This document shows positions 40,661 to 49,431 of a stretch of DNA of 64,000 nt, piece by piece. Position 1 is the stretch's first letter, and each line of letters begins with the position of its first letter. The notes under the pieces were generated by a model. It searched no databases and was not told the origin of the DNA. It was given only the letters and a program-made list of their open reading frames with translations. A program made the translations under genes and the position numbers. This stretch comes from Cronobacter sakazakii (GTDB taxonomy: Bacteria > Pseudomonadota > Gammaproteobacteria > Enterobacterales > Enterobacteriaceae): NCBI RefSeq assembly GCF_000982825.1, contig NZ_CP011047.1, positions 3,534,001-3,598,000 of the forward strand. Reading direction: 5' to 3'.

Positions 40661-41704
40661 TTAGCGAATCTCCACCATCGGACGGCCGCCGCGCGCGGTT
40701 TTCAACTCGCCGATGGCGCTAAGCGTGATGCCATGCTCCGCCGCCACGGCCTGCACCTGCGCTTCTGCGGCGGGCTCCACCGCCAGCAGCAGGCCGCCGG
40801 AGGTTTGCGGATCGCACAGCAGGCTGCGCCAGGCGTCCGGCATATCGCCCATCAGGTGGCCGTAGCTCGCAAAGTTACGGCTGGTGCCGCCCGGCACCGC
40901 GCCCTGCGCGATGTATTCTTCAACGCCTGGCAATTTCGGCACGGCCTCATACCAGAGCTCCGCCTGCAGGCCCGCGCCCTGGCATACTTCGCTGAGGTGC
41001 CCCAGCAGCCCGAAGCCGGTGACATCCGTCATCGCTCTCACGCCGTCGATCTCTGCGAAATCAGCGCCCGTTTTATTCATGGTGCACATCACTTCTGTCG
41101 CAAGATTTTGATGTTCCGGGCGCAGCAGCGATTTTTTCTCAGCGGTGGTCAGCACGCCGATACCCAGCGGCTTGGTGAGAAAGAGTTTGCAGCCCGCCTC
41201 GGCGGTGCTGTTTTTCTTCACGCGTTCGGTCGGCACGACGCCTGTGACCGCCAGGCCGAAAATCGGCTCCGGCGCGTCGATGGAGTGGCCGCCCGCGAGC
41301 GCAATGCCCGCCTGCTGACACGCAAAGCGCCCGCCTTCCACGACCTCGCGCGCGATTTCCGGCGCGAGCGTGTTAACCGGCCAGCCGAGGATCGCAATCG
41401 CCATGATCGGTTTGCCGCCCATCGCGTAGATGTCGCTGATGGCGTTGGTCGCAGCGATACGGCCAAAATCGAACGGGTTGTCCACGATGGGCATGAAGAA
41501 ATCCGTGGTGCTGATAACGCTCGTGCCGTTGCCGAGATCGTACACCGCCGCGTCGTCGCGCGTTTCGTTGCCGACAAGCAAGTTGGGGTCGATAAACTTC
41601 GCCTGATCGCTGTGCAGGATGGTTTCCAGCACTTTCGGGGAAATTTTACAACCGCAACCTGCTCCGTGGCTGTACTGGGTCAGACGAATCGCTTGCTCAC
41701 TCAT
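40661..41704 (-). CDS. selD: Selenophosphate synthetase
   Basis: Makes selenophosphate from selenide and ATP for selenocysteine and selenouridine synthesis. 347 residues, cysteine form: QYSHGAGCGCKISPKV holds the reactive Cys and Lys. ATP-binding Asp residues are in DAAVYDLGNG, ISTTDFFMPIVDNPFDFG and LAGGHSIDAPEP. Read with topB immediately downstream; ydjA lies upstream on the same strand. Confidence 0.98.
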   Translation of the reverse strand: MSEQAIRLTQYSHGAGCGCKISPKVLETILHSDQAKFIDPNLLVGNETRDDAAVYDLGNGTSVISTTDFFMPIVDNPFDFGRIAATNAISDIYAMGGKPIMAIAILGWPVNTLAPEIAREVVEGGRFACQQAGIALAGGHSIDAPEPIFGLAVTGVVPTERVKKNSTAEAGCKLFLTKPLGIGVLTTAEKKSLLRPEHQNLATEVMCTMNKTGADFAEIDGVRAMTDVTGFGLLGHLSEVCQGAGLQAELWYEAVPKLPGVEEYIAQGAVPGGTSRNFASYGHLMGDMPDAWRSLLCDPQTSGGLLLAVEPAAEAQVQAVAAEHGITLSAIGELKTARGGRPMVEIR

Positions 41705-41851
41705 GGACCGCTCCTTGTTTGGTCAGAATCAGGTGATCGTTATCGTTCGATAAAGCGCGCTTATGGTAGCGCCAGAAAGACGGGGTGGTAAGTATGACTG
41801 TCTGAATTGCGCCGCTTTTGCTCACAATCCAGACAGTTTTGCGCGCGGGCT

Positions 41852-42403
41852 TCAGAAATGACGCACGAAGGGGGCGGTGTCCGGCAGGTTAATCGTGGTG
41901 GAGGCCTTCAGCTGCGGGGTGCCGAGGTAGAGAAAACCGACAATCTGATCCTGTTCGCGGCACGCAAAAGCCTCACGCACCAGAGCGTTATCGGTGAACG
42001 GCCCGCTGCGCCAGATGCCGTTAAAGCCCTGGGCGAGCGCCGCCATCTGCATCGCCATCACCGCGCAACCGGCACTGACCACCTGCTCCCAGCGCGGCAC
42101 TTTGTGGTGCTCTTCGCAATGCGCCACCACAGTGATGATAAGCGGCGCGCGAAACGGCGCGTTGCGGGCTTTGTCGATGGCTTTTTCATCCTGGCCGTCA
42201 GCGATGGCGGCTTTTTCCAGCAGCGCGCTGAAGCGCTCGCGCCCTTCGCCTTCGATAACAAAGAAACGCCACGGCTGCAGTGTGCCGTGATCCGGCGCGC
42301 GCATGCCCGCCCGCAGAATGTTTTCCAGCGCGTCGCCCGTTGGCGCAGGCTCAGCGAGACGTGAGGCGCTGCGGCGGTTGACCAGCATATCTAATGCATC
42401 CAT
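41852..42403 (-). CDS. ydjA: NAD(P)H nitroreductase YdjA
   Basis: A minimal FMN-dependent nitroreductase of 183 residues; physiological substrate unknown. Start MDALDMLVNRRSASRL at 42403 has AGGAGAG before it. FMN-binding residues lie in RRSASRLAEPAP, MRAPDHGTLQPWRFFVIEG and the C-terminal VGFLYLGTP. Upstream of selD-topB on the same strand, divergent from sppA. Confidence 0.95.
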   Translation of the reverse strand: MDALDMLVNRRSASRLAEPAPTGDALENILRAGMRAPDHGTLQPWRFFVIEGEGRERFSALLEKAAIADGQDEKAIDKARNAPFRAPLIITVVAHCEEHHKVPRWEQVVSAGCAVMAMQMAALAQGFNGIWRSGPFTDNALVREAFACREQDQIVGFLYLGTPQLKASTTINLPDTAPFVRHF

Positions 42404-42577
42404 CTCAACTCTCCTTTGATGATTTTTACTCATAAAATTAACACAGCGGTATGTTTTGTTACACCCTGCCCGCGTTTCCTGCTGACAAGCCCGCCTGTGG
42501 TATTTACACTTTGTCGGCGTCCCGCCTGTAGCGGGAGGTTACGGGGTTCCCCGTTATTCACGGATTAGGGAGAGTAA

Positions 42578-44428
42578 ATGCGTACCCTTTGGCGAATTAT
42601 TGCCGGATTCTTTAAGTGGACCTGGCGCCTGCTCAATATCATCAGAGAGCTGGTGATGAATCTGCTGTTTCTCCTGCTGGTGCTGGTGTGCGTCGGCGTC
42701 TGGATGCAGTTTAACAGCGGCCCGTCTGAGCCTGGACGCGGCGCGCTGCTGCTTAATATCAGCGGCGTGGTGGTGGATAAACCGTCGGTCAATAATAAGC
42801 TTGGCGCGCTGGGCCGTCAGCTCTTTGGCGCAAGCTCCGACCGCTTACAGGAAAATTCGCTGTTTGATATCGTCAACGCGATCCGCCAGGCGAAAGACGA
42901 CCGCAATATCACCGGCATCGTGCTGGATCTGAAAGATTTCGCCAGGGCCGATCAGCCATCGATGCAGTATATCGGTAAGGCGCTGCGCGAATTCCGCGAC
43001 GCCGGTAAGCCGGTGTATGCGATTGGCGATAGCTACAGTCAGGGCCAGTATTACCTCGCGAGCTTCGCCAATAAGATTTGGCTCTCGCCGCAGGGCACCG
43101 TCGATCTGCACGGCTTCGCCACCAATGGCCTCTACTACAAATCGCTGCTCGATAAGCTCAAAGTGACTACGCATGTGTTCCGCGTCGGCACCTATAAATC
43201 CGCCGTCGAGCCGTTTATCCGCGACGATATGTCACCCGCCGCTCGTGAGGCGGACAGCCGCTGGATTGGCGAGCTGTGGCAGAACTATCTCGGCACGATC
43301 GCGGCTAACCGTCAGGTACCGGCAAGCCAGATCTTCCCTGGCGCGCAGGCGATGATCGCGGGCCTTGAAGCCGCTGGCGGCGATACCGCGAAATATGCGC
43401 TCGACAATAAGCTGGTGGATGAGCTCGCAAGCAGCGCGACTGTCGACAAAGCGCTGGTGAAACAGTTTGGCTGGAGCGACAAGGATAAAGATTTCCGCGC
43501 CGTCAGCATTTACGACTACCCGCTGAACAAGCCGTCCGAACAGGGCGAGAGCATCGCCGTGGTGTTCGCTAACGGCGCCATCATGGATGGCGAAGAAACG
43601 CCGGGGAATGTCGGCGGCGATACCACCGCCGCGCAGATCCGCGACGCGCGTCTTGACCCGAAAGTAAAAGCCATTGTGCTGCGGGTGAACAGCCCTGGCG
43701 GAAGCGTGACCGCCTCTGAAACCATCCGCCAGGAGCTGGCGGCGGCGAAAGAAGCCGGTAAACCGGTGGTGGTGTCGATGGGCGGCATGGCGGCGTCCGG
43801 CGGTTACTGGATCTCCACACCCGCTAACTATATCGTTGCGAACCCCAGTACGCTCACCGGCTCTATCGGCATCTTTGGTGTTATCAACACCGTGGAAAAC
43901 AGCCTGGATGCGATTGGCGTGCATACCGACGGCGTGGCGACCTCACCGCTGGCAGATGTGTCGGTGACCAAAGCGCTGCCACCGGAAGTGCAGAAGCTGA
44001 TGCAGTTGACTATCGAAAACGGTTATCAGCGCTTTATCGGCCTGGTGGCGCAGTCGCGTAACAAAACCCCGCAGCAGATTGACCAGATAGCGCAGGGCCA
44101 CGTCTGGACGGGTGAAGACGCGAAGCAAAACGGTCTGGTGGACAGTCTCGGCGATTTCGACGACGCCGTGAAGAAAGCCGCCGAGCTTGCGAAGCTGAAA
44201 TCCTGGCATCTCGATTTCTACCAGGATGAGCCGGGCTTTATCGATATGGTGATTGCCAACCTGACCGGCTCGGTGCACGCGATGCTGCCGCAGGCGCTTC
44301 AGGCCTGGCTGCCTGCGCCAGTGGCCGATGCGGCGCTGGCGGCGAAGAAGGAAGGCGATAAGCTCGCGGCCTTTAACGATCCGCAGAACCGTTACGCCTT
44401 CTGCCTTACCTGCGGCGACGTGCGCTAA
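42578..44428 (+). CDS. sppA: Signal peptide peptidase A (protease IV)
   Basis: An inner-membrane serine protease that degrades cleaved signal peptides. 616 residues; one membrane anchor about 24-46 (LVMNLLFLLLVLVCVGVWMQF). Two tandem crotonase-like halves give the tetramer: the general-base Lys lies in the N-terminal half (RVGTYKSAVEPF) and the nucleophilic Ser in the C-terminal half (MGGMAASGGYWIS), as in E. coli. GGGAGAG precedes the ATG. Own terminator, then ansA. Confidence 0.97.
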   Translation: MRTLWRIIAGFFKWTWRLLNIIRELVMNLLFLLLVLVCVGVWMQFNSGPSEPGRGALLLNISGVVVDKPSVNNKLGALGRQLFGASSDRLQENSLFDIVNAIRQAKDDRNITGIVLDLKDFARADQPSMQYIGKALREFRDAGKPVYAIGDSYSQGQYYLASFANKIWLSPQGTVDLHGFATNGLYYKSLLDKLKVTTHVFRVGTYKSAVEPFIRDDMSPAAREADSRWIGELWQNYLGTIAANRQVPASQIFPGAQAMIAGLEAAGGDTAKYALDNKLVDELASSATVDKALVKQFGWSDKDKDFRAVSIYDYPLNKPSEQGESIAVVFANGAIMDGEETPGNVGGDTTAAQIRDARLDPKVKAIVLRVNSPGGSVTASETIRQELAAAKEAGKPVVVSMGGMAASGGYWISTPANYIVANPSTLTGSIGIFGVINTVENSLDAIGVHTDGVATSPLADVSVTKALPPEVQKLMQLTIENGYQRFIGLVAQSRNKTPQQIDQIAQGHVWTGEDAKQNGLVDSLGDFDDAVKKAAELAKLKSWHLDFYQDEPGFIDMVIANLTGSVHAMLPQALQAWLPAPVADAALAAKKEGDKLAAFNDPQNRYAFCLTCGDVR

Positions 44429-44451
44429 CGCGTCAGCGTCGACCCTGTCAC

Positions 44452-44480
44452 AGCCCGGCCAGCGCCGGGCTGATTTTTTT
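44452..44480 (+). terminator. Terminator of sppA
   Basis: AGCCCGGC-CAG-CGCCGGGCT (near-perfect) followed by GATTTTTTTG, 24 nt after the sppA stop. Confidence 0.92.
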
Positions 44481-44529
44481 GCGCAGCACCTCTATACTGC
44501 GCGGGTTTATGCACAACGAAAGCTGACCT

Positions 44530-45546
44530 ATGCAAAAGAAATCGATTTACGTTGCCTATACCGGCGGCACCATCGGTATGCAACGCTCCGAACACGGCTA
44601 CATTCCCGTCTCCGGCCATCTCCAGCAGCAGCTCGCCCAGATGCCGGAGTTCCACCGCCCCGAAATGCCGGATTTCACCATTCACGAATATGCGCCCCTG
44701 ATGGACTCGTCCGATATGACGCCGCAGGACTGGCAGCATATCGCCGAAGATATCAAAGCCCATTACGATGAATATGACGGCTTCGTTATCCTGCATGGCA
44801 CCGATACGATGGCGTTCACGGCGTCGGCGCTCTCGTTTATGCTGGAAAATCTGAGCAAGCCGGTTATCGTTACAGGCTCGCAGATCCCGCTCGCGGAGCT
44901 GCGCTCCGACGGGCAGATCAACCTGCTTAACTCACTCTATGTGGCGGCGAACTACCCGATTAGCGAAGTGACGCTGTTCTTCAACAACCGGCTCTATCGT
45001 GGCAACCGTACCACCAAAGCCCACGCTGACGGTTTCGACGCGTTCGCTTCTCCTAATCTGCCGCCGCTGCTGGAAGCGGGCATTCATATTCGTCGCCTGA
45101 ATACGCCGCCCGCGCCTCACGGCCACGGCGAGTTATGCGTGCATACCATTACGCCGCAGCCTATCGGCGTAGTGACTATCTATCCGGGGATCTCCGCTGA
45201 CGTGGTGCGTAACTTTTTACGCCAGCCGGTGCGGGCGCTGATCCTGCGCTCTTATGGCGTCGGTAACGCGCCCCAGCACGGCGATTTCCTGAAAGAGTTG
45301 CAGGAAGCGTGCTCGCGCGGGATTGTGGTGGTTAACCTGACGCAGTGTATGTCCGGTAAAGTCAACATGGGCGGCTACGCCACCGGCAACGCGCTGGCCC
45401 ATGCGGGCGTTATCAGCGGTTTCGACATGACCGTCGAGGCGACGCTTACCAAACTGCACTATCTGTTAAGCCAGGGGCTGGAGCCGCAGGCGATTCGCGA
45501 AGCGATGATGCGCAACCTGCGCGGCGAGCTGACCCCGGACGACTAA
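44530..45546 (+). CDS. ansA: L-asparaginase I, cytoplasmic
   Basis: Hydrolyses asparagine to aspartate and ammonia; 338 residues with no signal peptide, so the low-affinity cytoplasmic type. The two threonine motifs are present: YTGGTIGMQRSEHG (Thr nucleophile) and ILHGTDTMAFTAS. The next gene, pncA, starts 12 bp downstream, so the two are co-transcribed as in E. coli. Confidence 0.97.
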   Translation: MQKKSIYVAYTGGTIGMQRSEHGYIPVSGHLQQQLAQMPEFHRPEMPDFTIHEYAPLMDSSDMTPQDWQHIAEDIKAHYDEYDGFVILHGTDTMAFTASALSFMLENLSKPVIVTGSQIPLAELRSDGQINLLNSLYVAANYPISEVTLFFNNRLYRGNRTTKAHADGFDAFASPNLPPLLEAGIHIRRLNTPPAPHGHGELCVHTITPQPIGVVTIYPGISADVVRNFLRQPVRALILRSYGVGNAPQHGDFLKELQEACSRGIVVVNLTQCMSGKVNMGGYATGNALAHAGVISGFDMTVEATLTKLHYLLSQGLEPQAIREAMMRNLRGELTPDD

Positions 45547-45558
45547 AAGGAGCACGGT

Positions 45559-46200
45559 ATGAATTCACGCGCCCTGCTGCTGGTGGATCTGCAAAATGAT
45601 TTTTGCGCCGGCGGCGCGCTGGCGGTCGCGGAAGGCGACAGCACGGTGGATATCGCGAACGCGATGATTGAATGGTGCCAGAGCCGCGGCGAGCCGGTGG
45701 TGGCAAGCCAGGACTGGCACCCGGCGAATCACGGCAGCTTTGCTTCTGTCCAGCACGCCGAGCCGTTCACGCAAGGCACGCTGGACGGCCTGCCGCAGAC
45801 CTGGTGGCCCGATCACTGCATTCAGGAGAGCGACGGCGCGGCGCTCCATCCGCTGCTGAACCAGAAGGCCATTGAGCAGCGCTTTTACAAAGGCGAAAAC
45901 CCGGCGATTGACAGCTACAGCGCGTTTTTCGATAACGGGCACCGCCAGAAAACCGCGCTCGACGCCTGGCTTCGCGAGCATGGCGTAAGCGAGTTGATCG
46001 TCATGGGGCTTGCCACCGACTACTGCGTCAAATACACGGTGCTCGACGCGCTGAGCCTGGGGTATACGGTGAACGTGATTACCGACGGCTGCCGCGGCGT
46101 TAACCTGACGCCGCAGGCCAGTATGCTGGCGTTTCAGGAGATGGCGGCGAGTGGCGCCACGCTCTATACGCTTGACGACTGGCGCGAAACGCAGGCATAA
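45559..46200 (+). CDS. pncA: Nicotinamidase
   Basis: Deamidates nicotinamide to nicotinate in the NAD salvage route that ends with NadE (encoded at 26283-27110). 213 residues of the isochorismatase-like fold. Catalytic Asp in LLVDLQNDFC, metal ligands Asp/His in SQDWHPANHGSF, Lys in FYKGENP and the nucleophilic Cys in GLATDYCVKYT. AAAGGAGC precedes the ATG. Confidence 0.97.
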   Translation: MNSRALLLVDLQNDFCAGGALAVAEGDSTVDIANAMIEWCQSRGEPVVASQDWHPANHGSFASVQHAEPFTQGTLDGLPQTWWPDHCIQESDGAALHPLLNQKAIEQRFYKGENPAIDSYSAFFDNGHRQKTALDAWLREHGVSELIVMGLATDYCVKYTVLDALSLGYTVNVITDGCRGVNLTPQASMLAFQEMAASGATLYTLDDWRETQA

Positions 46201-46225
46201 ACCGCTTCAGTCATCCGTTGCTTTA

Positions 46226-46264
46226 TAAAAAAAGGCCGCTTTGCAATCCGCGGCCTTTTTTTTA
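46226..46264. terminator. Bidirectional terminator between pncA and yeaC
   Basis: AAAAAAAGGCCGC ... GCGGCCTTTTTTTT with a 10-nt loop; A and T runs on both sides serve both convergent transcripts. Confidence 0.9.
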
Positions 46265-46281
46265 CTTCAGCACCCTTCAGC

Positions 46282-46560
46282 TCATTCAGGCTTGAGCGTG
46301 GCGATAGGCTGCTGATTGATACCGAACTCCGCCTTCAGCTGCTGCTTGCTTTTCATCACCAGCTGGCCGTCCGTGCCGATCGTCATATGCTGCGGATTGG
46401 TGTTGTGGCGCATCTGCCAGAGCATCACCAGTTGCAGGCTGTTTTCTTTCTGCTCGGGCGTCAGCGCCACGCCGTCGGGCCATTTTCCGAGTTCTACGGC
46501 GGTCGCGAGACGCTCGTAAACCTCCGGCGTCATGCTGCTAATCAGGTCTTCCAGGTTCAT
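46282..46560 (-). CDS. yeaC: Conserved protein YeaC
   Basis: A 92-residue soluble protein (DUF1315 type) of unknown function. Start MNLEDLISSMTPEVYERL at 46560, with GGAG 11 nt before; the open frame continues upstream over the end of msrB but the conserved start is clear. WPDGVALTPEQKENSLQLVMLWQ is the family core. It follows msrB by 40 bp on the same strand, probably one operon. Confidence 0.93.
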   Translation of the reverse strand: MNLEDLISSMTPEVYERLATAVELGKWPDGVALTPEQKENSLQLVMLWQMRHNTNPQHMTIGTDGQLVMKSKQQLKAEFGINQQPIATLKPE

Positions 46561-46600
46561 AAAATCACGCTCCAGTGGAATAATTTGCTGAATCGATTCT

Positions 46601-47014
46601 TCAACCTTTGATTTGCTCGCCGTTATCGTCATCGGTGAAGCTCAGCGACGCCGAATTGACGCAGTAGCGTTCGCCGGTCGGTTGCGGGCCATCCGGGAAC
46701 ACGTGTCCCAGGTGCGCATCACAGTTGCCGCAGCGGATTTCAATGCGCTGCATGCCGTGCGAATAATCGTTAAGGTAACGAATCGAGTCCTCGCTTACCG
46801 GCTCGTAAAAACTCGGCCAGCCGCAGCCCGAATCATACTTAGTTTCAGAGTTAAACAGCGGCGCATCGCACACCAGACAGTGGTAGACGCCATCACGCTT
46901 GTTATGCAGCAGACGCCCGGTATACGGCGGTTCCGTGCCGTGATTCTGGGTGACGTAAAACTGCATTTCCGTCAGGGTGTTTTTCAGGTCGTCCTGGGAG
47001 TTTTGATTGGCCAT
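46601..47014 (-). CDS. msrB: Peptide-methionine (R)-S-oxide reductase MsrB
   Basis: Repairs R-methionine sulfoxide in proteins in the cytoplasm. 137 residues, normal length. Zinc-binding CxxC pairs: CLVCDAPLF and CGNCDAHLGH; catalytic Cys in RYCVNSASLSF; substrate site GCGWPSFYEP. Divergent from gapA and followed by yeaC. Confidence 0.97.
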   Translation of the reverse strand: MANQNSQDDLKNTLTEMQFYVTQNHGTEPPYTGRLLHNKRDGVYHCLVCDAPLFNSETKYDSGCGWPSFYEPVSEDSIRYLNDYSHGMQRIEIRCGNCDAHLGHVFPDGPQPTGERYCVNSASLSFTDDDNGEQIKG

Positions 47015-47135
47015 AAGGTGACATCTCGGGGAGGTTTAAGCAGTTACATTACCTGCATTATTCTAACAAAACATTAACAGTAACGCGTACACTTTTGGTC
47101 TAAACTTAGCACTGAAAATGCAGCTGACAAGCAAA

Positions 47136-47151
47136 CGTGATTAACATCACA
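47136..47151 (+). promoter_or_regulatory. CRP site upstream of gapA
   Basis: CGTGATTAACATCACA matches TGTGA-N6-TCACA at nine of ten positions. It lies about 210 nt before gapA and could act on gapA, msrB or both. Confidence 0.7.
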
Positions 47152-47288
47152 CTTTTGTTTTCGACGCCCTTTTAAATTCCTCTCGGTGTCCCCATATGGA
47201 CCTGAGCCCAAAAGGAAGAGTGAGGTGAGTCAGTCGTGCAAAGCTTGTCCACAGGATTGATTTGTCGCAATGATTGACACGATTCCGC

Positions 47289-47316
47289 TTGACGCTGCGT
47301 AAGGTTTTTGTAATTT
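47289..47316 (+). promoter_or_regulatory. Proximal promoter of gapA
   Basis: TTGACG, 16-bp spacer, TAATTT, placed about 40 nt before the gapA start; a good sigma-70 match for a highly expressed glycolytic gene. Confidence 0.7.
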
Positions 47317-47359
47317 TACAGCCAACCTTTTATTCACTAACAAATAGCTGGTGGAATAT

Positions 47360-48355
47360 ATGACTATCAAAGTAGGTATCAACGGTTTTGGCCGTATCGG
47401 TCGCATTGTTTTCCGTGCTGCTCAGAAACGTTCTGACATCGAGATCGTTGCAATCAACGACCTGTTAGACGCTGACTACATGGCCTACATGCTGAAGTAT
47501 GACTCTACTCACGGTCGTTTCGACGGTACCGTTGAAGTTAAAGACGGTCATCTGATCGTTAACGGTAAAAAAATCCGCGTTACCGCTGAAAAAGACCCGG
47601 CTAACCTGAAGTGGGACGAAGTGGGCGTGGACGTGGTTGCTGAAGCAACCGGTATCTTCCTGACCGACGAAACCGCACGTAAACACATCACCGCTGGCGC
47701 GAAAAAAGTTGTTCTGACTGGCCCGTCCAAAGACAACACCCCGATGTTCGTTCGTGGCGCTAACTTTGATAAATATGCAGGCCAGGACATCGTGTCCAAC
47801 GCTTCCTGCACCACCAACTGCCTGGCACCGCTGGCGAAAGTTATCAACGACAACTTCGGCATCATCGAAGGTCTGATGACCACCGTTCACGCGACCACCG
47901 CAACTCAGAAAACCGTTGACGGCCCGTCTCACAAAGACTGGCGCGGCGGCCGTGGCGCAGCTCAGAACATCATCCCGTCCTCTACCGGCGCTGCTAAAGC
48001 TGTAGGTAAAGTGCTGCCGGAACTGAACGGCAAACTGACTGGTATGGCGTTCCGCGTTCCGACCCCGAACGTATCCGTTGTTGACCTGACCGTTCGTCTG
48101 GAAAAAGCAGCAACCTACGAGCAGATCAAAGACGCTATCAAGAAAGCCGCTGAAGGCGAAATGAAAGGCGTTCTGGGTTACACCGAAGATGACGTGGTTT
48201 CCACCGACTTCAACGGCGAAGTATGCACTTCCGTGTTCGATGCTAAAGCAGGTATCGCACTGAACGACAACTTCGTGAAACTGGTTTCCTGGTACGACAA
48301 CGAAACCGGCTACTCCAACAAAGTACTGGACCTGATCGCTCACATCTCCAAATAA
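47360..48355 (+). CDS. gapA: Glyceraldehyde-3-phosphate dehydrogenase A
   Basis: Central glycolytic enzyme that forms 1,3-bisphosphoglycerate with NAD. 331 residues from MTIKVGINGFGRIGR at 47360 (an in-frame GTG three codons upstream is not conserved). Catalytic Cys in SNASCTTNCLAP, NAD-binding GFGRIGR and the C-terminal WYDNETGYSNKV. Codon use is strongly biased to the preferred set, unlike its neighbours, as expected for an abundant protein. Confidence 0.99.
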   Translation: MTIKVGINGFGRIGRIVFRAAQKRSDIEIVAINDLLDADYMAYMLKYDSTHGRFDGTVEVKDGHLIVNGKKIRVTAEKDPANLKWDEVGVDVVAEATGIFLTDETARKHITAGAKKVVLTGPSKDNTPMFVRGANFDKYAGQDIVSNASCTTNCLAPLAKVINDNFGIIEGLMTTVHATTATQKTVDGPSHKDWRGGRGAAQNIIPSSTGAAKAVGKVLPELNGKLTGMAFRVPTPNVSVVDLTVRLEKAATYEQIKDAIKKAAEGEMKGVLGYTEDDVVSTDFNGEVCTSVFDAKAGIALNDNFVKLVSWYDNETGYSNKVLDLIAHISK

Positions 48356-48375
48356 GTGAGATGAGATTCTGATCT

Positions 48376-48405
48376 TAAGGGCGACTTCGGTCGCCCTTTT
48401 TATTT
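48376..48405 (+). terminator. Terminator of gapA
   Basis: AAGGGCGAC-TTCG-GTCGCCCTT followed by TTTATTT, about 20 nt after the gapA stop. UUCG tetraloop. Confidence 0.93.
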
Positions 48406-48431
48406 GGATTTAAGACAGAGGATTGCCAGAA

Positions 48432-49319
48432 ATGATCAATACGCTTTTTGCCCTGCCGGTGTCTGAGCAGTTAACGCCTTACCTCTCCCGTCGTCAGCAT
48501 GACGAGCTGGATATCATCGTTATCGACCACCCGCAGGTTCGCGCCGCCGTGGCGCTGCAGGGCGCGCACCTGCTGTGCTGGAAACCGGCTGGCGAAGAAG
48601 AGGTGTTATGGCTGAGCGCCAACACGCCGTTTAAAAAAGGCGTCGCGCTGCGCGGCGGCGTGCCGATCTGCTGGCCGTGGTTTGGCCCGTCGGCGCAAAA
48701 AGATCTGCCCTCGCATGGTTTCGCCCGTAATCTTCCGTGGAACTTAAGCGCCCATAATGAAGACGATAACGGCGTGGTGCTGACGTTTGAACTGCACGCA
48801 AGCGACGCAAGCCGTAAACTCTGGCCGCACGATTTCACGCTCTATGCGCGCTATAAGCTCGGCAAAACCTGCGAAATGGAGCTGGAAGCGCACGGCGAAT
48901 TCGAAACCACCTCCGCGCTGCACTCCTATTTCAACGTCGGCGACATCGCGGAAGTCAAAGTGAGCGGGCTTGGCGAGGCCTATCTCGACAAAGTGAATGG
49001 CGGTGAGGAAGGCAAACTCAACGGCGGCGTGCAGACCTTCCCGGACCGTACCGATCGCGTTTACCTGAACCCGGAAGGGTGCAGCCTGATCCATGACGGT
49101 GCGCTTAACCGCACCATTGAAGTGGTGCATCACCACAACAGCAACGTGGTGGGCTGGAACCCGGGCCCGGCGCTCTCGGTCAGCATGGGCGACATGCCGG
49201 ATGACGGTTATAAGACGTTCGTTTGCGTGGAAACCGCCTGCGTAACCACGCCGCAGCAGACGCGTGAAGATAAACCTTCGCGCCTCTCCCAGACGCTGCG
49301 CGTTATCAAAAAAGCCTGA
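48432..49319 (+). CDS. yeaD: Glucose-6-phosphate 1-epimerase-like protein YeaD
   Basis: A 295-residue aldose-1-epimerase superfamily protein of the D-hexose-6-phosphate mutarotase type, acting on alpha/beta anomers of hexose phosphates. The start at 48432 (MINTLFALP) is preferred over an in-frame TTG at 48423. Beta-sandwich features: GAHLLCWKPAGEEEVLWLS, GGVPICWPWFGP, HGFARNLPW (His), and WNPGPALSVSMGDMPDDGYKTFVCVE with a likely Glu base. Follows gapA as in E. coli. Confidence 0.94.
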   Translation: MINTLFALPVSEQLTPYLSRRQHDELDIIVIDHPQVRAAVALQGAHLLCWKPAGEEEVLWLSANTPFKKGVALRGGVPICWPWFGPSAQKDLPSHGFARNLPWNLSAHNEDDNGVVLTFELHASDASRKLWPHDFTLYARYKLGKTCEMELEAHGEFETTSALHSYFNVGDIAEVKVSGLGEAYLDKVNGGEEGKLNGGVQTFPDRTDRVYLNPEGCSLIHDGALNRTIEVVHHHNSNVVGWNPGPALSVSMGDMPDDGYKTFVCVETACVTTPQQTREDKPSRLSQTLRVIKKA

Positions 49320-49326
49320 TAACCCA

Positions 49327-49353
49327 TGGCCTCGCGATGAGCGGGGCCATTTT
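49327..49353 (+). terminator. Terminator of yeaD
   Basis: GGCCTCGC-GATGA-GCGGGGCC followed by ATTTTTA, about 10 nt after the yeaD stop. Confidence 0.75.
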
Positions 49354-49386
49354 TACGCCCTTCCCTGTTTCCCATCAACCTGCGCC

Positions 49387-49413
49387 ATAAAAAAGGGCAC
49401 CCGAAGGTGCCCC
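49387..49413 (-). terminator. Terminator of mipA
   Basis: Minus-strand GGGGCACC-TTCG-GGTGCCCTTTTTTATGG, about 20 nt after the mipA stop. Confidence 0.9.
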
Positions 49414-49431
49414 AGTAGATAGCATTACGAA

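Larger units (their letters stand above)
47015..47359. other. gapA/msrB divergent control region
   Basis: A 345-bp gene-free stretch with the gapA promoters. A CRP-type site and a sigma-70-type promoter are listed separately. E. coli gapA has several promoters controlled by Cra, CRP and heat shock; I could not place the others with confidence. Confidence 0.6.

Noticed and set aside
40526..41791. 421-codon plus-strand frame opposite topB and selD
   Set aside because: Spans two real genes in antisense; composition rich in Arg, His and Ala, typical of a shadow frame.
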